Positions 40,301 through 55,300 of a stretch of 64,000 bases of DNA are shown here, one piece after another. The position numbers were made by a program, and so were the translations under genes. Each line of letters starts with the position of its first letter. Position 1 is the stretch's first letter. The DNA lies in NCBI GenBank assembly GCA_032622095.1, contig CP136061.1:61007627-61071626 (forward strand). The letters run 5' to 3'. This DNA comes from Siphonodentalium dalli. Taxonomy: Eukaryota; Mollusca; Scaphopoda; Gadilida; Siphonodentaliidae. The notes under the pieces are model-generated. The model saw only the letters and a program-made list of their open reading frames with translations, ran no database searches and was not told the origin of the DNA.

Positions 40301-43300
40301 ATTTTTCAAAGTGGAGGTATGATTTTTGAATCTTCACCACAAGAAAATAAACAGCTGTGTTTTACACTGACTGTATTGATGTATGTAGGCAGGTTCAGCT
40401 TCACTCAAACAACCAAGCATAAAGTTTAGCATAGCCAGTCTGATCCAAATCTCCATCAGGAATAATCAAGATGTTATTCAAAGAATGCACAATACCTTCT
40501 ACATACTGGATACAGTCATAGTCACATAATTCAAACACTCATTACTACAACATGAGACATGTACTGTGATGTAATGTGTGGCATTCTCCATAAACCATTA
40601 TCGACATAACTATCAAATACGGATGTATTTTTATTTATAGAAATTACGAAACTACAAACCCTGAACGCGCGCACACAGTCAGATTTCAGTTGGGAAGAAA
40701 AAATATTATATTTCCTGCCGCAAATAAAGTGGCATAAAATAAACCTGGTGCACGTATAGTTGTTAAGACATTTACGTAAAGTTTGAGTCATGTTTTTCTA
40801 TTTGAAAATGTTCCCAACTTGGTTGGTTTTGGTTACACCTTAATAAGAACCATACATACCATCTTTTTCCCGGGGAGAGGAGCTCCAACTAAGTTGTTAT
40901 AACTTGTACTCCAATCCCTATTCTCTCATCCTACATTATTGTGTTATAAATATTATTTTGTTTGATATGTTAATATGGGATGATCAATAAAATATGAAAC
41001 AACCATACATATTCAAATAGATCGTCTAATCTGCTATGAAACAGGTTCCCAATTTGTTACAGCGCTTCTTTACGTATGACTGCTAGTTATAAACTATTGT
41101 ATTAGTCTCCCATTAAGGTGGCACTCAGAACTACATGTTATGCATGTATATTATATGTAGTAGATAAGACCGTGGCTCAGATGTCCGAATTATTGGTTGT
41201 TATATATCCAAGGCAGAGTTGGAGATGGTATGTAAGTTTGAATATGACACGTATACATACCCTTCCAAAGATCTTGACGATTCCCACTGAAAATATAAAA
41301 TACACATGTATTGAGTAAAGCACTGCACGCAATTCCATACTGAAATGTGATCTAGCACTAGACATTATCTGCGCCCAAAATTATTTTGCTTTCCATTTTC
41401 TGGAGGACGAGACTTTCATAAGATAAGATACAACATAGACAACAAGAAAACCTTGATTATCGATCTTGAAGTATCTTATGATGAAACATTTGCTCGATGG
41501 TGGTTACCAGTTGGAATCTTTTTCAGGAGACAGCATGTGTAAATTTTATATGTTATCTCAGAGAGTAGTCTCGCTGGATTAATGCACAATGGAATTTTGC
41601 AAACAGGATAAATACAATGGCACCGACAACGCACACCCAGATATATCTATAGCGGAGATTGGCATTATATCTTAAGTGTGCCTTTAAGGAACTGCCCAAA
41701 CTCTGAGACACTGGAGACCCCACCCGCCTGGGCAAAAACTCCCCATTTCAAAACACATCCCATTTGTTGAGACCGGGGGGTAAATATAACTGCTGTTCCC
41801 CTATATTATTCGATGTGGGTGACAAAATGGGAATGGGCTTGCCTTCACCCAGCGGGATTGAGAGATATAAATGTTATATGGTATTATGGTTGTGGCATGA
41901 GTATAAGATTATAGCAAATATATAGTTTCCTGCTATTGTACATATATGTATGTATATTTTGCATGTTCTGTGTTAAATCATAGCTTTTGCAATAAACTGA
42001 TTGATTGATTGAAACCCTCAAACTGCCAATTGGGTCATGCGTTTTATATCCAAATAAAACAAACCATAACACGAATGACGTCACATTTTCTTGGCCTAAA
42101 TGAGTGAAAGCAGTATATAATAACCGGGTGTGTTAATTAAATGCGCGGCAGACTAATCGATCAATGCTGCACATGTATAGCATATTGGAAAATTGGGCTA
42201 ACTTTATACAGTCTGGATGTAGTATATTGTACACAGCACCATAGCCTCCAATAAAAAAAACCCTCAGACTATATTCATTTCTTAAATACAGATTGGGTTT
42301 ATTCACCATGAGCATAACAGAATGACTTCGTGTAGTCACTGGTGGTGTGTATTATCTAATGGTGTTAGGAATAGATTTGCTATATAACTGGGGTGATTGA
42401 AAACTCAATTAAGGATACAATGTATTTCCCAATTATCAACATTGAGATGGATCGGAATGCGTCTAAAGCAATACAATATTCAAGGTGAGCTATCAAATTC
42501 CGCAGCTAAACATTTGCAAGGTGGTGTAAAAACATTTGGAACGCCGCCTATCTCAACACAATTCCATGCTACTCTGTTTACTCTCCTGTGTGCACACTTA
42601 TTAATTAACATACATCGGAAGACATTCAATTTGTATTAACTTACAGAATATCGGTCCGTGTGAAGAATTATTCCCCGCTTCGGATTCCAGTTAATATCTC
42701 CCGAATGACCTGGAGACTGGGAAAAAAGTTCCTGATGTCTACGCGTGACGGGAACTTTCTTTGCTACTGTGGAAGACCTGAAATATTGATGTTGCATGTA
42801 TTCGAAGTAACTGCTTAGTATAGTGCGCAACTAATCTATACATACTGAATTTTTTTTTTAAATAAATGGATTGACGATGTCAATATAGACTCGATAAACT
42901 CAGACTATGTAAACAGCTAAACCAAAATATCGAATATCGCCTACTGTTACAGTGATAAGTGTGATGCTTATGTAGCATTAAGAGCATCCCTTTATATTAC
43001 GCGAACATAAACTTTAGATGCAATAGTGTTCACTCTCATATATCACACACCCTCTATATAGCACCCGTAAGAATAAGTAAAAATCATCATACGGTGTACA
43101 CGAAAGTTTATACAAACGCAAATATTTCAATAATATATCGAGATGGGTTGTGTTATTTTGAGTATAAGAGGCTGGTATTCCAATTGGTTGGAAAAAGTGA
43201 GCTCAAACTCCAAGATAGTTACAATATTTTCAGCAAATATCCAACATATCCAGCGATATTTTGCTATTATCATGACATGTATAAATCATGTAGGCACCCA

Positions 43301-46300
43301 TTGTGAACCCGATATAAAGGAGATGCTACAAAAAGAGTGTTATATTAAGTTCAGAATTGCAAATCGCTGGACTAAAATCTATGTTAATTCGAAGAAAATA
43401 TTGGTCACAATAGTAGCGTTTAAAACAGAATTGATCCTTTCATGAGCGAAGTGTCCCTCTGTTATATACTAGATATATACAATGCATTATATATAATACA
43501 GGCTATGGCACCTAACGTGCACATATATATAATGTATGCATGTACTTACATGAATGTTGACGTATGGTAGGGAACAGGATCTGGATTGACGCTGAAGTCT
43601 GTGTCCTCTGATTGCCGATTCCTATGCACCGAAAAGTTTGTGTATAGGGGGTTCTTTATCTGAAAAATGGAACGCAATTTTCAACAAACTACATTTACGC
43701 GGGATATACAGAAGGCCGACCGAAGTCAGTCAAGCCCGAAAATCCTCTTTACTGACATTCCTCCAGTCCAATATGGACGTTCTAGTGAGTTTAACCTTTT
43801 GATGACGGGAGATGCGATGGCGCAACATTAAAGACCCTGTGCCAATGCATTATGTTATATATGCATGCGAGTCGACAAATAGGTCGCCTCGCATAGTTAA
43901 GAGAATGCATTGGCCTAACAATTGTTTATCATTTAAAAAAAAAATTCTTACATTCTTAAACAAATTTTTTCATTTTTTATAATTTTTTCTTACATTTTTC
44001 AACATTTTTTATATGTGTGAGTGAGTAGATGGGCGCGAAGCGCCCGGGATGGTCGAAAAGATCGAGTGATCTTCTTCTTCACCCCAATTTTTTATATGAT
44101 TTTGTTTTTCTTACATTTTATAAAAAAAATTATCATTTTTTTGTTAGATTATTTCACAATTTTATCATTTTTCTTACATTCTTTATCAATTTTTATCATT
44201 TTTTCTTACATTCTTTAAAAATATATATATTTTTTTATCATTATTTCTTACATTCTTAACCAATTTTGTATCATTTCTTTTCATTATTTCTTACATTTTT
44301 TAACAATTATAAAAAATAATATAAAATTTGTTAGGCCAATGCATTCTCTTATATATGCGAGGCAACTTATGGTCTACTCGCATATATAAGAGAATGCATT
44401 GGCACAGGGTTTTCGCAAAAGCTCCAGTCATGAAAGGGTTAACGCCATTCCTGGACATAAGTTGCATAAATTACGTTGAAATTGTGGAAGCGGAATGTAC
44501 CGCCAAAAAATACAAATCGAAAGTATACATGTACGACAACGTATGCTCTTGTGGGAGGGGGGTGAGGGTCAAGAGTATAAATAATTTCTTGTTTTCACTC
44601 AAGTTTAGACCCACAGCACCATGCATGCAGATGCAAACTATCGGCCTATATACTTAAGAGGTGGAGGGTGAACGCAGATGAGTTGGGAATTTGGTCTGGT
44701 TCGAGATCGGGGGGGGGGGGGGGGGGGCTACCCATTTGGTTGGAAATTAAAAATTGGACCCCCCCCTAAAAAAAAACTCACACTAGCTAGCCACATCCGA
44801 CGTATTATGATCATGTAGTATCAATTATCACATTTTGCGATAAATATTCAGGTCCTTGGCATACTCTTTACCAATTACAGTCATAATTCTAAAAGGAATC
44901 GATTTACATTTATACACAACTTTACAGTACACAAATGATCCACATTACATCTAAATGATGCACTATTATGCAGCAAAGAACACGGCCACAATCCGACATA
45001 TACCGTACATAAATGCAGTTTCGTTTGTAAATATGGATCGGAATATATAGATAAGAATCCCTTGTTGTTTGAATAGAATGACAGTGTATGCTCATACAAG
45101 CGAATTGACATAATTGCCGTAATTAAATGTTAATTAAAATCGAAGATCCTCATTAGCGTTATGCGACTTTTCGCTGTACAAGGAACGCAGTGGAATAGAA
45201 AACAAAATCGTCCATTTGTATCCACCCAGGGACACGGTCGGGAGGGGATGAATACTGAATGCCAGCAAAGAAAATATGCGACGAAGTACAAAGATATCAC
45301 CCTCGATACCGTCTAGTTTAATAACTTTTCTCCTTAGTAACCTGCCAAACTGTACCACATTAAGAAACATGAAAAAGTCCAACAACATATTTTACACCAA
45401 ATAATGGCACGAAAATTAAAATATCAGAATATTCTAGATAATTTTCTCTACATCTGGTATTGGCAGCGTACAGTGGTAGTATATAAAAGCCACATGCAGG
45501 TCTGGGGGCACCAAGTATAGACCTGTGCATAAACCTACTTTTACCTAGTAATTTTGTGTGATAAAAATAGGTAGAAAAATAGCAGATATATGGTATATGG
45601 TACGAAGAACAGAATAACAATAAGGGTACCTATCCACAGACAAGCGCGATGTGAAGTCTCAATTCAGTATTATATATTAGTGCATTGTGATGTTCAACAA
45701 GTAGTGCAATTTCTCCAACAGACTCAAGCTAGATTTGTCAATTAAGTTGGTGTCTATATTTCCGCACTTGTTGGCGGATATGGCATATGATTACGCAAAT
45801 CTGTGAATGGAAATATATCTTTATACGGACTTTATATGTCAGAGACACTTATTAAGTCATAGAACTTGTATTCAGCATGCACTAAAATGAAAGTGTAACT
45901 CCACTTTTTGCTGAGCAATGATATGAATAGAATGATGAAGAATGAAGGAAAGTAAAAAAGTTAGAGTAAAAGGCTTGTATCGTGTAGATGAAATTATTTT
46001 CACTTCAAACATTTCATCTGATGTGTGCCGATGGATTCAAATTTGAAATCCAAGATGACTGCTGGCAGCCATGTTTTATAACTAATTTCGGAAATAATCG
46101 ATGGCCCCCATCTAGATATAACCCCGGAGATCCGTATGTAGTTTGCTGATCGAGTGAGCTGGGTGTGGCATGCAGCCTGTGCCGAAGGATTTAATCGTGC
46201 AAAGAGCAAAATCCAAGATGGCCGCTGGCAGCCATGTTTCTCAACGAATTTCGGAAATAATCGATGGATCCCATCTAGACGTAACCCCGAAAATCCGTAT

Positions 46301-49300
46301 ACAGTTTGCTGATGATCGGATAAGGGTGTGGCCTGTGGGCGTGCCGAAGGATTTACTCATGCAGAGAGTAAAATCCAAAATGGCTGCTGCCGGCCATGTT
46401 TGTTTTATCTAATGTCGGAAATAATCGATGGCTCCCATCTATAGAGGTCACCCCGAAGATCCATGTAAAGTTTGGTGATGATCGGATGAGTAATGCGGCC
46501 TGTATGGTGAGCCAAAGGAAACTGTTGATGGACGCACGGACGCACTCCTACCCATGGTAATAGCTCAAACCTAACAACAAACAAGAGCGTTTATCTCACA
46601 AATGTGCGAAAACTTGACAACAGCTTAAAAATTGTCCTGAGTTAGTTTTTTTTTCATATAACAAGGTCAAAATAGTGCTATATATGTGGTATATATATGT
46701 AGAATTACGTGTGCATATTTTAGGTTCAAATGAGACATGTCCGTTTAAGGTCCTAAGTGTGGGAGAGGGAAATCATGTTGTAATAAATTATGTGCAGGTT
46801 AGGTTTATCCCATTTTACTCAATTACAGAATTTGTGCAAGGGACCAGATGAAAGCTAAGGACCTCGACAGTAAAAACGCGCATATCTGCACATACAACTA
46901 AGAGAATCTTGAGAAAGCAAAAATTAAATGACCGTCTAACAGCTCTGGAGTCTTCGTGTGTTAAAATCTGAGGACGCGGTATTCCAGGTGTTAATAATAT
47001 AGGCATCTGACTCTTTTTTCCTGTAATATTTCAAAAAGGTGTTCCTGTACCTAGAATATAAGAGCTTGCAAGTCTTCCAGGACAGCCTGGTCTCCCGAAA
47101 ATCAGCCCCTTATCGGCTTATAATATGATATGCTTTAGGTTCATAATCGGCGTAGATTTGCCTTATTTTGAACCCATAACGAACTGACAATGAGAGTGTT
47201 TTAGTACCATTATCGACTCATAATAACTTATTATAAGTTTATTATGGGCGACAATAACACGAATAGACCAACTAACGACTTATCAGATGTACGCTTTTTA
47301 TAATGTGTTTTCACTGTGGCCCGAGCCAATAACGGATTAACGGCTTATTTTAAAATAAAGTAATCCAATATGAACATATGTGAATATTGTGGGTCGATTA
47401 TGAACCTATTTGCGCGAGGATATCTTGTCCGGGAAGTTAATATTTGGAGGCAGGGAATTCCACAGTGTATGTCCAATGTGTTAGATCGGAAAGTAAGTTT
47501 TCCCCATGTATTAAAACCAGGATTATTAAAAATTCCTCATGAATACATTCACAAATACGAGGCCTTGACATTATATCCACGTAACGGTTAACTCTTTCAG
47601 TGCCAGGCTTATTTTGTAGGTTTAGTGCCAGGGAATCTTATGTTTTTGATGGGCATAAAAGTTATTACTATGAATACATGGTGATAGATTTGAGTTATAA
47701 CATGCCCCTAAGGACTTATCCAGTTTGTTTTTAAATTCGCTATAGCATGCTTAAGCACACCCAAAAAAATTCAACCCAAAAAAAAAAAAAAAAAAAAAAA
47801 ACACAATCATCGGCCCCTGGCACTCTACATACCGTAAATTAGGGCCGATGAGATCGGCCCCTGGCACTGTAAGAGTTAAAGGCCGACATAATTTGTTAAT
47901 CATAAAGATAAACATAGTAGTTCGCTACTTTGTATAAAGATCCCCTGTCCGATTTTCACACAAATTTTCCCCAAGTAAACTTGGAGCTTACCTGGCAAAA
48001 GAAAATCATTAATCAATTTTCCGTTGAAAACGAGTAAAATGGAGATCGTAATTGAGAAAGCTTTTTATTTTCTACCGCTGTTGGGTGGGAAAAGTACTCA
48101 CGCTCTTTATAAGAGACCATTTACAAGTTAGTGACCGCACACAAGATAAAGACTAGGACTCGATCGCACATTATTGACCATTTCAATGTGTATGAATATT
48201 TGTGCAATTTGTTTCATAGCTTTTTGGAAATTCTTGCTAGGCTGTCAAAAATTCAAAACGTGCTTATACTTCATCTTTTCAAAGTTGATATCTGGCCATC
48301 AAAACCTCCTACTAATGGGCTGACTGTCAGATCTAAATATGTTCTGGTACAGAAAACAAACAACAACGCGCATATGTCAGATGTAAACTCGGACACGCAG
48401 GGTATCTTACATGTTCCTGATAACAGTTCTAGCGGGTGACACTGAAGTACCAATAAACATTTGAGGAGAGGACTTTAAAGAAGAGATATGGCTGGCTTTC
48501 TGTCCAATCCTCTTTCTTAATCAGTGTATATCTGCATGTATATTGTGTTTTTGTTTTGTTTTATTTTGAGTAAAATATTGTTTACATTATAAATCAACTA
48601 GTTTAGGTACTTTATGTGTTACCAATATTTATGTCATAAACGCACATATGTGACCACAATTACTTTGAATACTACAGTTAATATACATTGACTCTGTGCA
48701 CCTTGAAAAGACTTACAGAGACCACGAAAATTTATCAGCTGTTTTCAGCTTTGCGTCGCATAAACCCTCTTTATTGATTCCATATAAGTTGAAGAATAAT
48801 GGGGAACGCTCATTATTGTTCCATGTGTAAAATTGAGTCTGGGTTTTTAAAAAAGAAGTGCATGGATAAGTGTGCGATTTAATCGATTAGTGGACACTAT
48901 ATATATACTGAGTTATGTATCTTTGCGAAATATGTTTTCACCCTATTGTGGCACGGTATATATATGAATAAAACTATATGTCGATTTAAAAATAATTGGG
49001 CATTTTAACATTATGTATGTCGTCAATGAATATTGTACCTCTGGTAAATCTAGTTTGTTGCCCTCCAGAATAAATTCCGTGAATGTCGATTCGGTTCCCA
49101 TGATTGTCTCGGGAAACATTTAATCCAGCGAGCTGCTATTATATCCAAACATTCTTCGTGTGTCGACCAAGCACGAGAACACGTAAAATCACTTTCATTA
49201 TATGCAGAAAAACAACATATATATCCGTAGATACCCGCGTACCCGGCTATGGTGGTACGCCACCTCTGAATATATATAGTGGTGTATTAACGACGAAACT

Positions 49301-52300
49301 AAAGAGACACAGACTCTACAATATTGAACACGAAATTCCCATTAAATTACAGTACCTGGCCCTAATATCAAACATTTCTGCTTGGAGTATTTACACAATA
49401 GGACCGATCAATAGAACATAATCTACGTGCTAAAATTTAACCAGTATCAAGTCCCTCTGCATAGTGTATCTTGCAATTAATTTTGTGCTTTATTAAAATA
49501 TGAAAAAAATGAGTTATGGTGACATTTGGTGCATGGAATAAACAAGTTTCTGGTGGGTGAATTCCGCTGTAGTTAAGCCTTATTTTATGAAAATAAATGC
49601 ACAGAAATTCATGCAAGTTGAAAGGGTCAATAATATGCGATCGTGTCTTCGTCTTTGTATTGTGTTTCGTCACTGACTTGCAAATGGCCCTTTGTTTGTT
49701 GGCGAGTATCACGTTTCTGTGTACATTACTGGCGTCGAAGTACACTGGAACCGTAATTATGTCTAAATATTGAATACTGATAAGCAGACGAGAACTAGTC
49801 TTCATGTTGATTTGTGCAAACGATAAAATTTTGCACATTGGTTTATCACGTAGTCTTCTCCTCTAGATTAGCTCATTGGATATGTATACACATACACATA
49901 TTGTATTTGTACACACCTTAAGGGTACGCAAATTTGCACTGAATGTTTTGCAGGCATTACGTCTAGAAAACATTTATTGTATAATTTATGATGTCTTAAT
50001 TGTCAATTATTTTTTTGTAATGACGTTAAGACAAAATAAATTGAATTGTTGCAGACATTGTTGACATTGCTCACTTCTTAAATGGTTTCCCCACTAGAGA
50101 CAGTACAACATATTGGAAACCGGATAACTTCGGTATTATCGTTGCATCCAAACAAGTTATGTAAATATTTTTTTTAAAGTACAGACGCGAAGTATCTGTA
50201 AATCTAAACCAACCAATTAATGAACATTTATGGCATACTCATATAGTGATATCAATAAGCTAGATTCACAAAATAATATTTCCAACTGATGCGTGATGCT
50301 GGCACAATGCATGATTACCACTACATGTTCAGGACAACCACGCCAAATTTATTTTATATTTTAAGGTTAGACCATTTTTTTCCCAAAACGCTCTATATGA
50401 CCATGTATAGCCAGCTGGTTGGGACATACCGCCAGCCTCCATCTGCGCGACAGCCGGTTAAAAATCAAATGTATAGGACGACAATACAACGGTTAACATC
50501 ATCCCACCACAGCCACGGTGTCACCCGAGTGACCATGGAGAAACAGAAGGGGACAGCAAGTGGCTTCCTCGAGCACACAGAACCAGTCGGAACAGGAACA
50601 CACAGCAACACACATAGGCCTGAACATGATTGCCTGTATGGCGAGATTGGAGATATGTATCACTTTTAGGCCCACGGCACGACCGTCGCCATAATAAACT
50701 ATGTTAAACATGTATTCAATATTCAAACCTCCAGTTACAATAACAACATGCAAAACATAAAACTATGAAAAACCAAATGGTTTTCAACAGACAATGATGT
50801 ATAAAATTTCTTAAATGGTTTTGGAACAAAGAAACTTCGGAACGAAGAACCTTGTGATGCTATGGGAATAATTAAAAGAGCCTTCCGATTAAAGACCCCT
50901 CTTGATACTTTCGGAATAAAGAACCTTTTAGATAACGTTATTTGGTATACAGAACCCAACCTTAAAGACACGGTTGGCCTTGGCGGTGGGTATCCTGTGA
51001 AAATATCTCCACTCGTCAAAAATCGCCACAAACAGAAAGAACATAACAATGTAGATAGACTTTGTCCGTATACAAATAAGAAATATCGCATAAACAGTAT
51101 GTTATGGTCATATGTCTGACCATTGTTATGTAAACAAAAGCATAAAAAGTTACTTTTATGGTGTTTGTTTATATTATGATGGTAAACATAAAGAGCGTTC
51201 TTTGTTGGGGAATACCTGATTTGGAACTAATAAAGAGCGTTTATCCATTTGTGTGTGATTAGCCAGTAGCATTGTGCTGTCTTCTGTAACACAACCAGGC
51301 TCTTGCTTAGGTAAAATATAGTAGGTCTTTATGATAACATGCTGTTTACGCGATGGTCATTGTATATATGAACGGAACTGTATGCGTTTTAATGTTTTTC
51401 TGTTTACGGTGTTTGGAACAAATATGAATATTTTTGACAATTAAGGCCGCACGTGCCTTTAACATGTCTCATGTGTGCGCCCGCAAAATAGAGATGGAGA
51501 AAGAGGCAGTCATCTGGTTTGTTGTGCACGAACTTGTCACATTTATACATAAATATACTCTTAAGGAATATATACTCTGAGTTCAAGGAGATCAGCGTAT
51601 ATTGTTGTCGTTAATACAAACCTCAATTGTAAAGAAATATAACCTTTGATCGCTAATATCAGGATTTTGATTCAGTTTAACTTATCAGCGCCATCTTTTG
51701 ACACAGCTAATGTGTAACCGGATGGAAGAGATAATGTGGCTTTGTCTCAACTAATGTATTTTCTTGTCACCCGGTTGCAGTTTGCCTCGCCCACATGCGC
51801 GTTTTATGATAGGGTTGATATCGATTGAGCTACGTTGTACATTCGTGATGTTGGATTTCTAAAGGCAACAAATATTCCATTCTTGAACGCCAGCCGTTGT
51901 TCGATGTCTCGCGACACACCACATAGACGAGTCTGTTCAGTTTATGTGATCGTTTCACTTTCCCGATTGGACTCCACTTCCCAATGTCCGTGGATAAGGT
52001 GTTTGGTGAGGGTGTGGCCAACTCAGAAATGTCAATCTTATTTGGGGCAGGAATTGGGTTGTGTCGACAGGGGTGGTATTTTGTGTAGCGCGCACCACCG
52101 CCTCCAACCCGATAGAAATGTGTAACAGTGGGGAATTTCATGCATGACACATGTAGTCATTTAGAAATAGGTTATACTTTAATTTTCCAATCAATTTGTT
52201 TAGCGTCAAGTGTGTGCATGGTTTTTATGTCAAATGAGAAATATGTTCGTACTATCAGTTAAATTTAAAACTGAAATGAACATCAGTTGATTAAGTTTCG

Positions 52301-55300
52301 ACCATAGGGGTTGATAATTTTAATAATTTAATAATTTTATATATATATATAATCTCCGAAAATGGGGAGCAATGGGGGAACTGGATGGCGTGTGTGATCT
52401 AAGGTTTGCTACTTTACTATATGGACATTTAATTGATAATTGTTTGCATAAATAACTTAGATTAGAGGTCCTTATATATTTTGGGATTCATGGAAAGTTC
52501 GAATGCTCGTTCGAAATATATTGGGATAGTTGTGACACTTTCCAACAGTTCGTAATCTTGAACTAGTCAACTAAAGGGGTACTCATGGAGACGGATTTTC
52601 CTGCATGCACATCGATATAACTGTCTCCCCTATATATAGGACTAAAGTTATAGGTAAACAGTGTCATCGAGTGAGCTGTTATTGTCTTATTACAATGTAC
52701 AATGTATTACCGTTGCTAACCATTGGAGATCTCTCGGAGATTGAAAATAAATTAATTATATTGAAGTCTCCCATTGATCTTCCATATAAGGAAACATGAA
52801 GGGGTCTCATTATTGTACATACGGCTCTACACTTAAGTGTGCATTGAGGATTCCAGGCCATAGTTTAAATATAATCTAATTGTCCACCGGTATTGTGTTT
52901 GTCTCACTTAAGGGCGGATTCGAAAGCCGATGCACGTACCATAAACATAGGCTTATAAATATCGGATGTCATTACGTGCGCTCGCGCAACAGTATGGCGA
53001 TCAGACAGATTCGTAGGTTGGTGTCACACTCCATGACGTCACCAAAAACGACGTAAAACCTCGTGGCGTTCTGACATGTTTACTGTGCCGCGTTTTTGCT
53101 ATGTTTATTTTATGTGTTGTTTTCGATTATTTGTTTGTCGCCGATATCGCCATTTGTCAGGATTCCCTGTTTCTATATTTAAAACTGGCATGCTTGTAGT
53201 GAGCCTCGATTTCGATTTTTTCTCCCAGGTCAAAATACGTCAGAGTTATGACAAAAATAGATCGACCTACATTTTCTCCATCAGAACTCTACATCAAAGA
53301 GTCTATATAGACTCCTTCGGGACCTACATAGACTCATTTGGGTATTTTTACTTATAATTGGGAAGTTTTATCATTTTTGGTTCGTGCGAAGACCTATTTT
53401 TATCGTGCGGGGAAAGAGAGACATTCAAAACGCGATTTCGTTATTCGACGCAATAGGCTGAATAGCCTAACCTTCAGTCGAGTTCCGGGTCAAATACGAT
53501 GAATGACGTAACACAAAACAAAACGCATTTGTTGACACAAACACCGTTTGAAGAGTTTATTATTACATAAAATGATCGTTATTGATTAATTATTGATTAA
53601 TTATTGATATTTATTGTTGCATATTGGCTGCTATCAATATTTACACAAATGGTATTAATTATTTCTTATAATTGCTCCTTTGGTCAACTTTGACTATCGG
53701 AAAATGAAAATGAAAATATGCCGCTGAAAAAAAATTAATCGATATTAAAGTCTCATCCTTTCGGCAACATGGAATTGGTTTTAATTACTTAAATGATTAA
53801 TATAGTAATTTGCCTTTTATCTGTGATGAAATGAGAAATGGTAATTGTCTTTTTTTGCTAACATTAAATTAAATTAAATAAATTATGTAAAATACAGTGA
53901 AATTATTTTTTAAATTATTGTTTATTACATTTTTGCGCATGTTGGCATCTCTCTGAGTGCATTCTAGTTTCTATTGTTATCAGACAATCCTGTTTAGATG
54001 CATGAATCATCGACGTATGCACGAATGTAGAGATTATCACTCTGCCTGGAACACCATTACTAGTACAGCGGCCAAACGCCAAAAGTGGTCGGGTACCCCT
54101 ACCCACGGTAGAACAAGTTAAAACCAACTTTCTTTGAAGGAGAAATATATACTGTAGACGAAAATGATAGTGAAAAATAACGGAATTGGTGGTGGCTATT
54201 CTCAAATCGACGATGAACGATACCCACCAGTGACTTTTCCCAGAAATTAACAATTTTGGTAAAGTGAGCACTGCGGCTATGTCCTAAGTTATTAGCTCAC
54301 ATTGTAGGCGCCAAAATGACTACAGCATACCATATCTATACCTGATATGCAAGAAGTGTTGGTTAATTTTGATTTTCGTGCCATTTGGAGCCGAAACATT
54401 TATTTTTTGTTGAAAAATCTCTCTTTTAAAAAAAAAATATATTTTTCGAACATTATCATTCAAACGGATATTGCAATAATATTGAAATATTTAGTCCATA
54501 TGGTGTAGTAGTTATCTGTCAAGCATATGAAGAAAGAAGTTAACAACAATTTTGAACTGTTTGCGAGATATTGGATTTTAGCTACCCCTCCCCCAAACAC
54601 GTTTTTGGTCGAAAAAAATACATATTTTTGATAATGACATTACAAACATTTTCGAATTGATCTGAATGGGACCCAATATGAATATTGTACTGAAAGTGTT
54701 GTCCAGAGATGCCGTTTAATCGATTACAGATGTATTCAGGCTTTCAGACTCCCAGTTACAACAACAACAATTATTTTATTGATAACAGTTAATTTTGCAT
54801 GCATTAACATCGATGTTAAGTACTAAAACCTTTGTTATAAACAATACGTGAACAACTATATAATTCATATGGCTCCGTAGTTATCTGGTCATCACAAGTA
54901 GAAAGAATTTGACAGAAATTGTCAACGGTTTTCAAGATAATGGAATTAGGTACCGCTCCCCCGGACGCGATTTGGTAGAAAAACTACATATTGATGATAA
55001 CAAGACAGACCTTTCTAAATTATTCTAATGAGCATCTAATCATTATTCGTGTGATGAAAACCTGATCCGTAGACACCGCGAGCCTGGTTTTAGATTACCT
55101 CAGGTTTCCAATTAAACCCCCAGTTACAACAACAACAACACAATATTTTATTTATGACATGTAATTTTAAATTAACACATATCGATTTGAGCAACTGAAG
55201 TATTTGTTCGAAACGACACATAATATAGACTAACATAATCATACAGAACAAAATCATTGTTGCTCCCCGCCCTATTAGACGTCCTGAACACACCACGAAC

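Noticed and set aside
45134-45388. Minus-strand frame behind a near-perfect acceptor at ~45182
   Set aside because: All frames beyond the acceptor stop within ~45 bp, or have no donor.
46840-47030. Minus-strand exon candidate (KKSQMPILLTPGIPRPQ...)
   Set aside because: Good acceptor and protein-like composition, but it starts in phase 1 and no donor gives phase 2. Exon 3 joins exon 4 in phase without it.
51830-52150. 106-codon minus-strand gene
   Set aside because: Only the 51959-52036 part has splice-like borders and fits the EF-hand gene in phase. The rest of the frame has no start context and is treated as intron.
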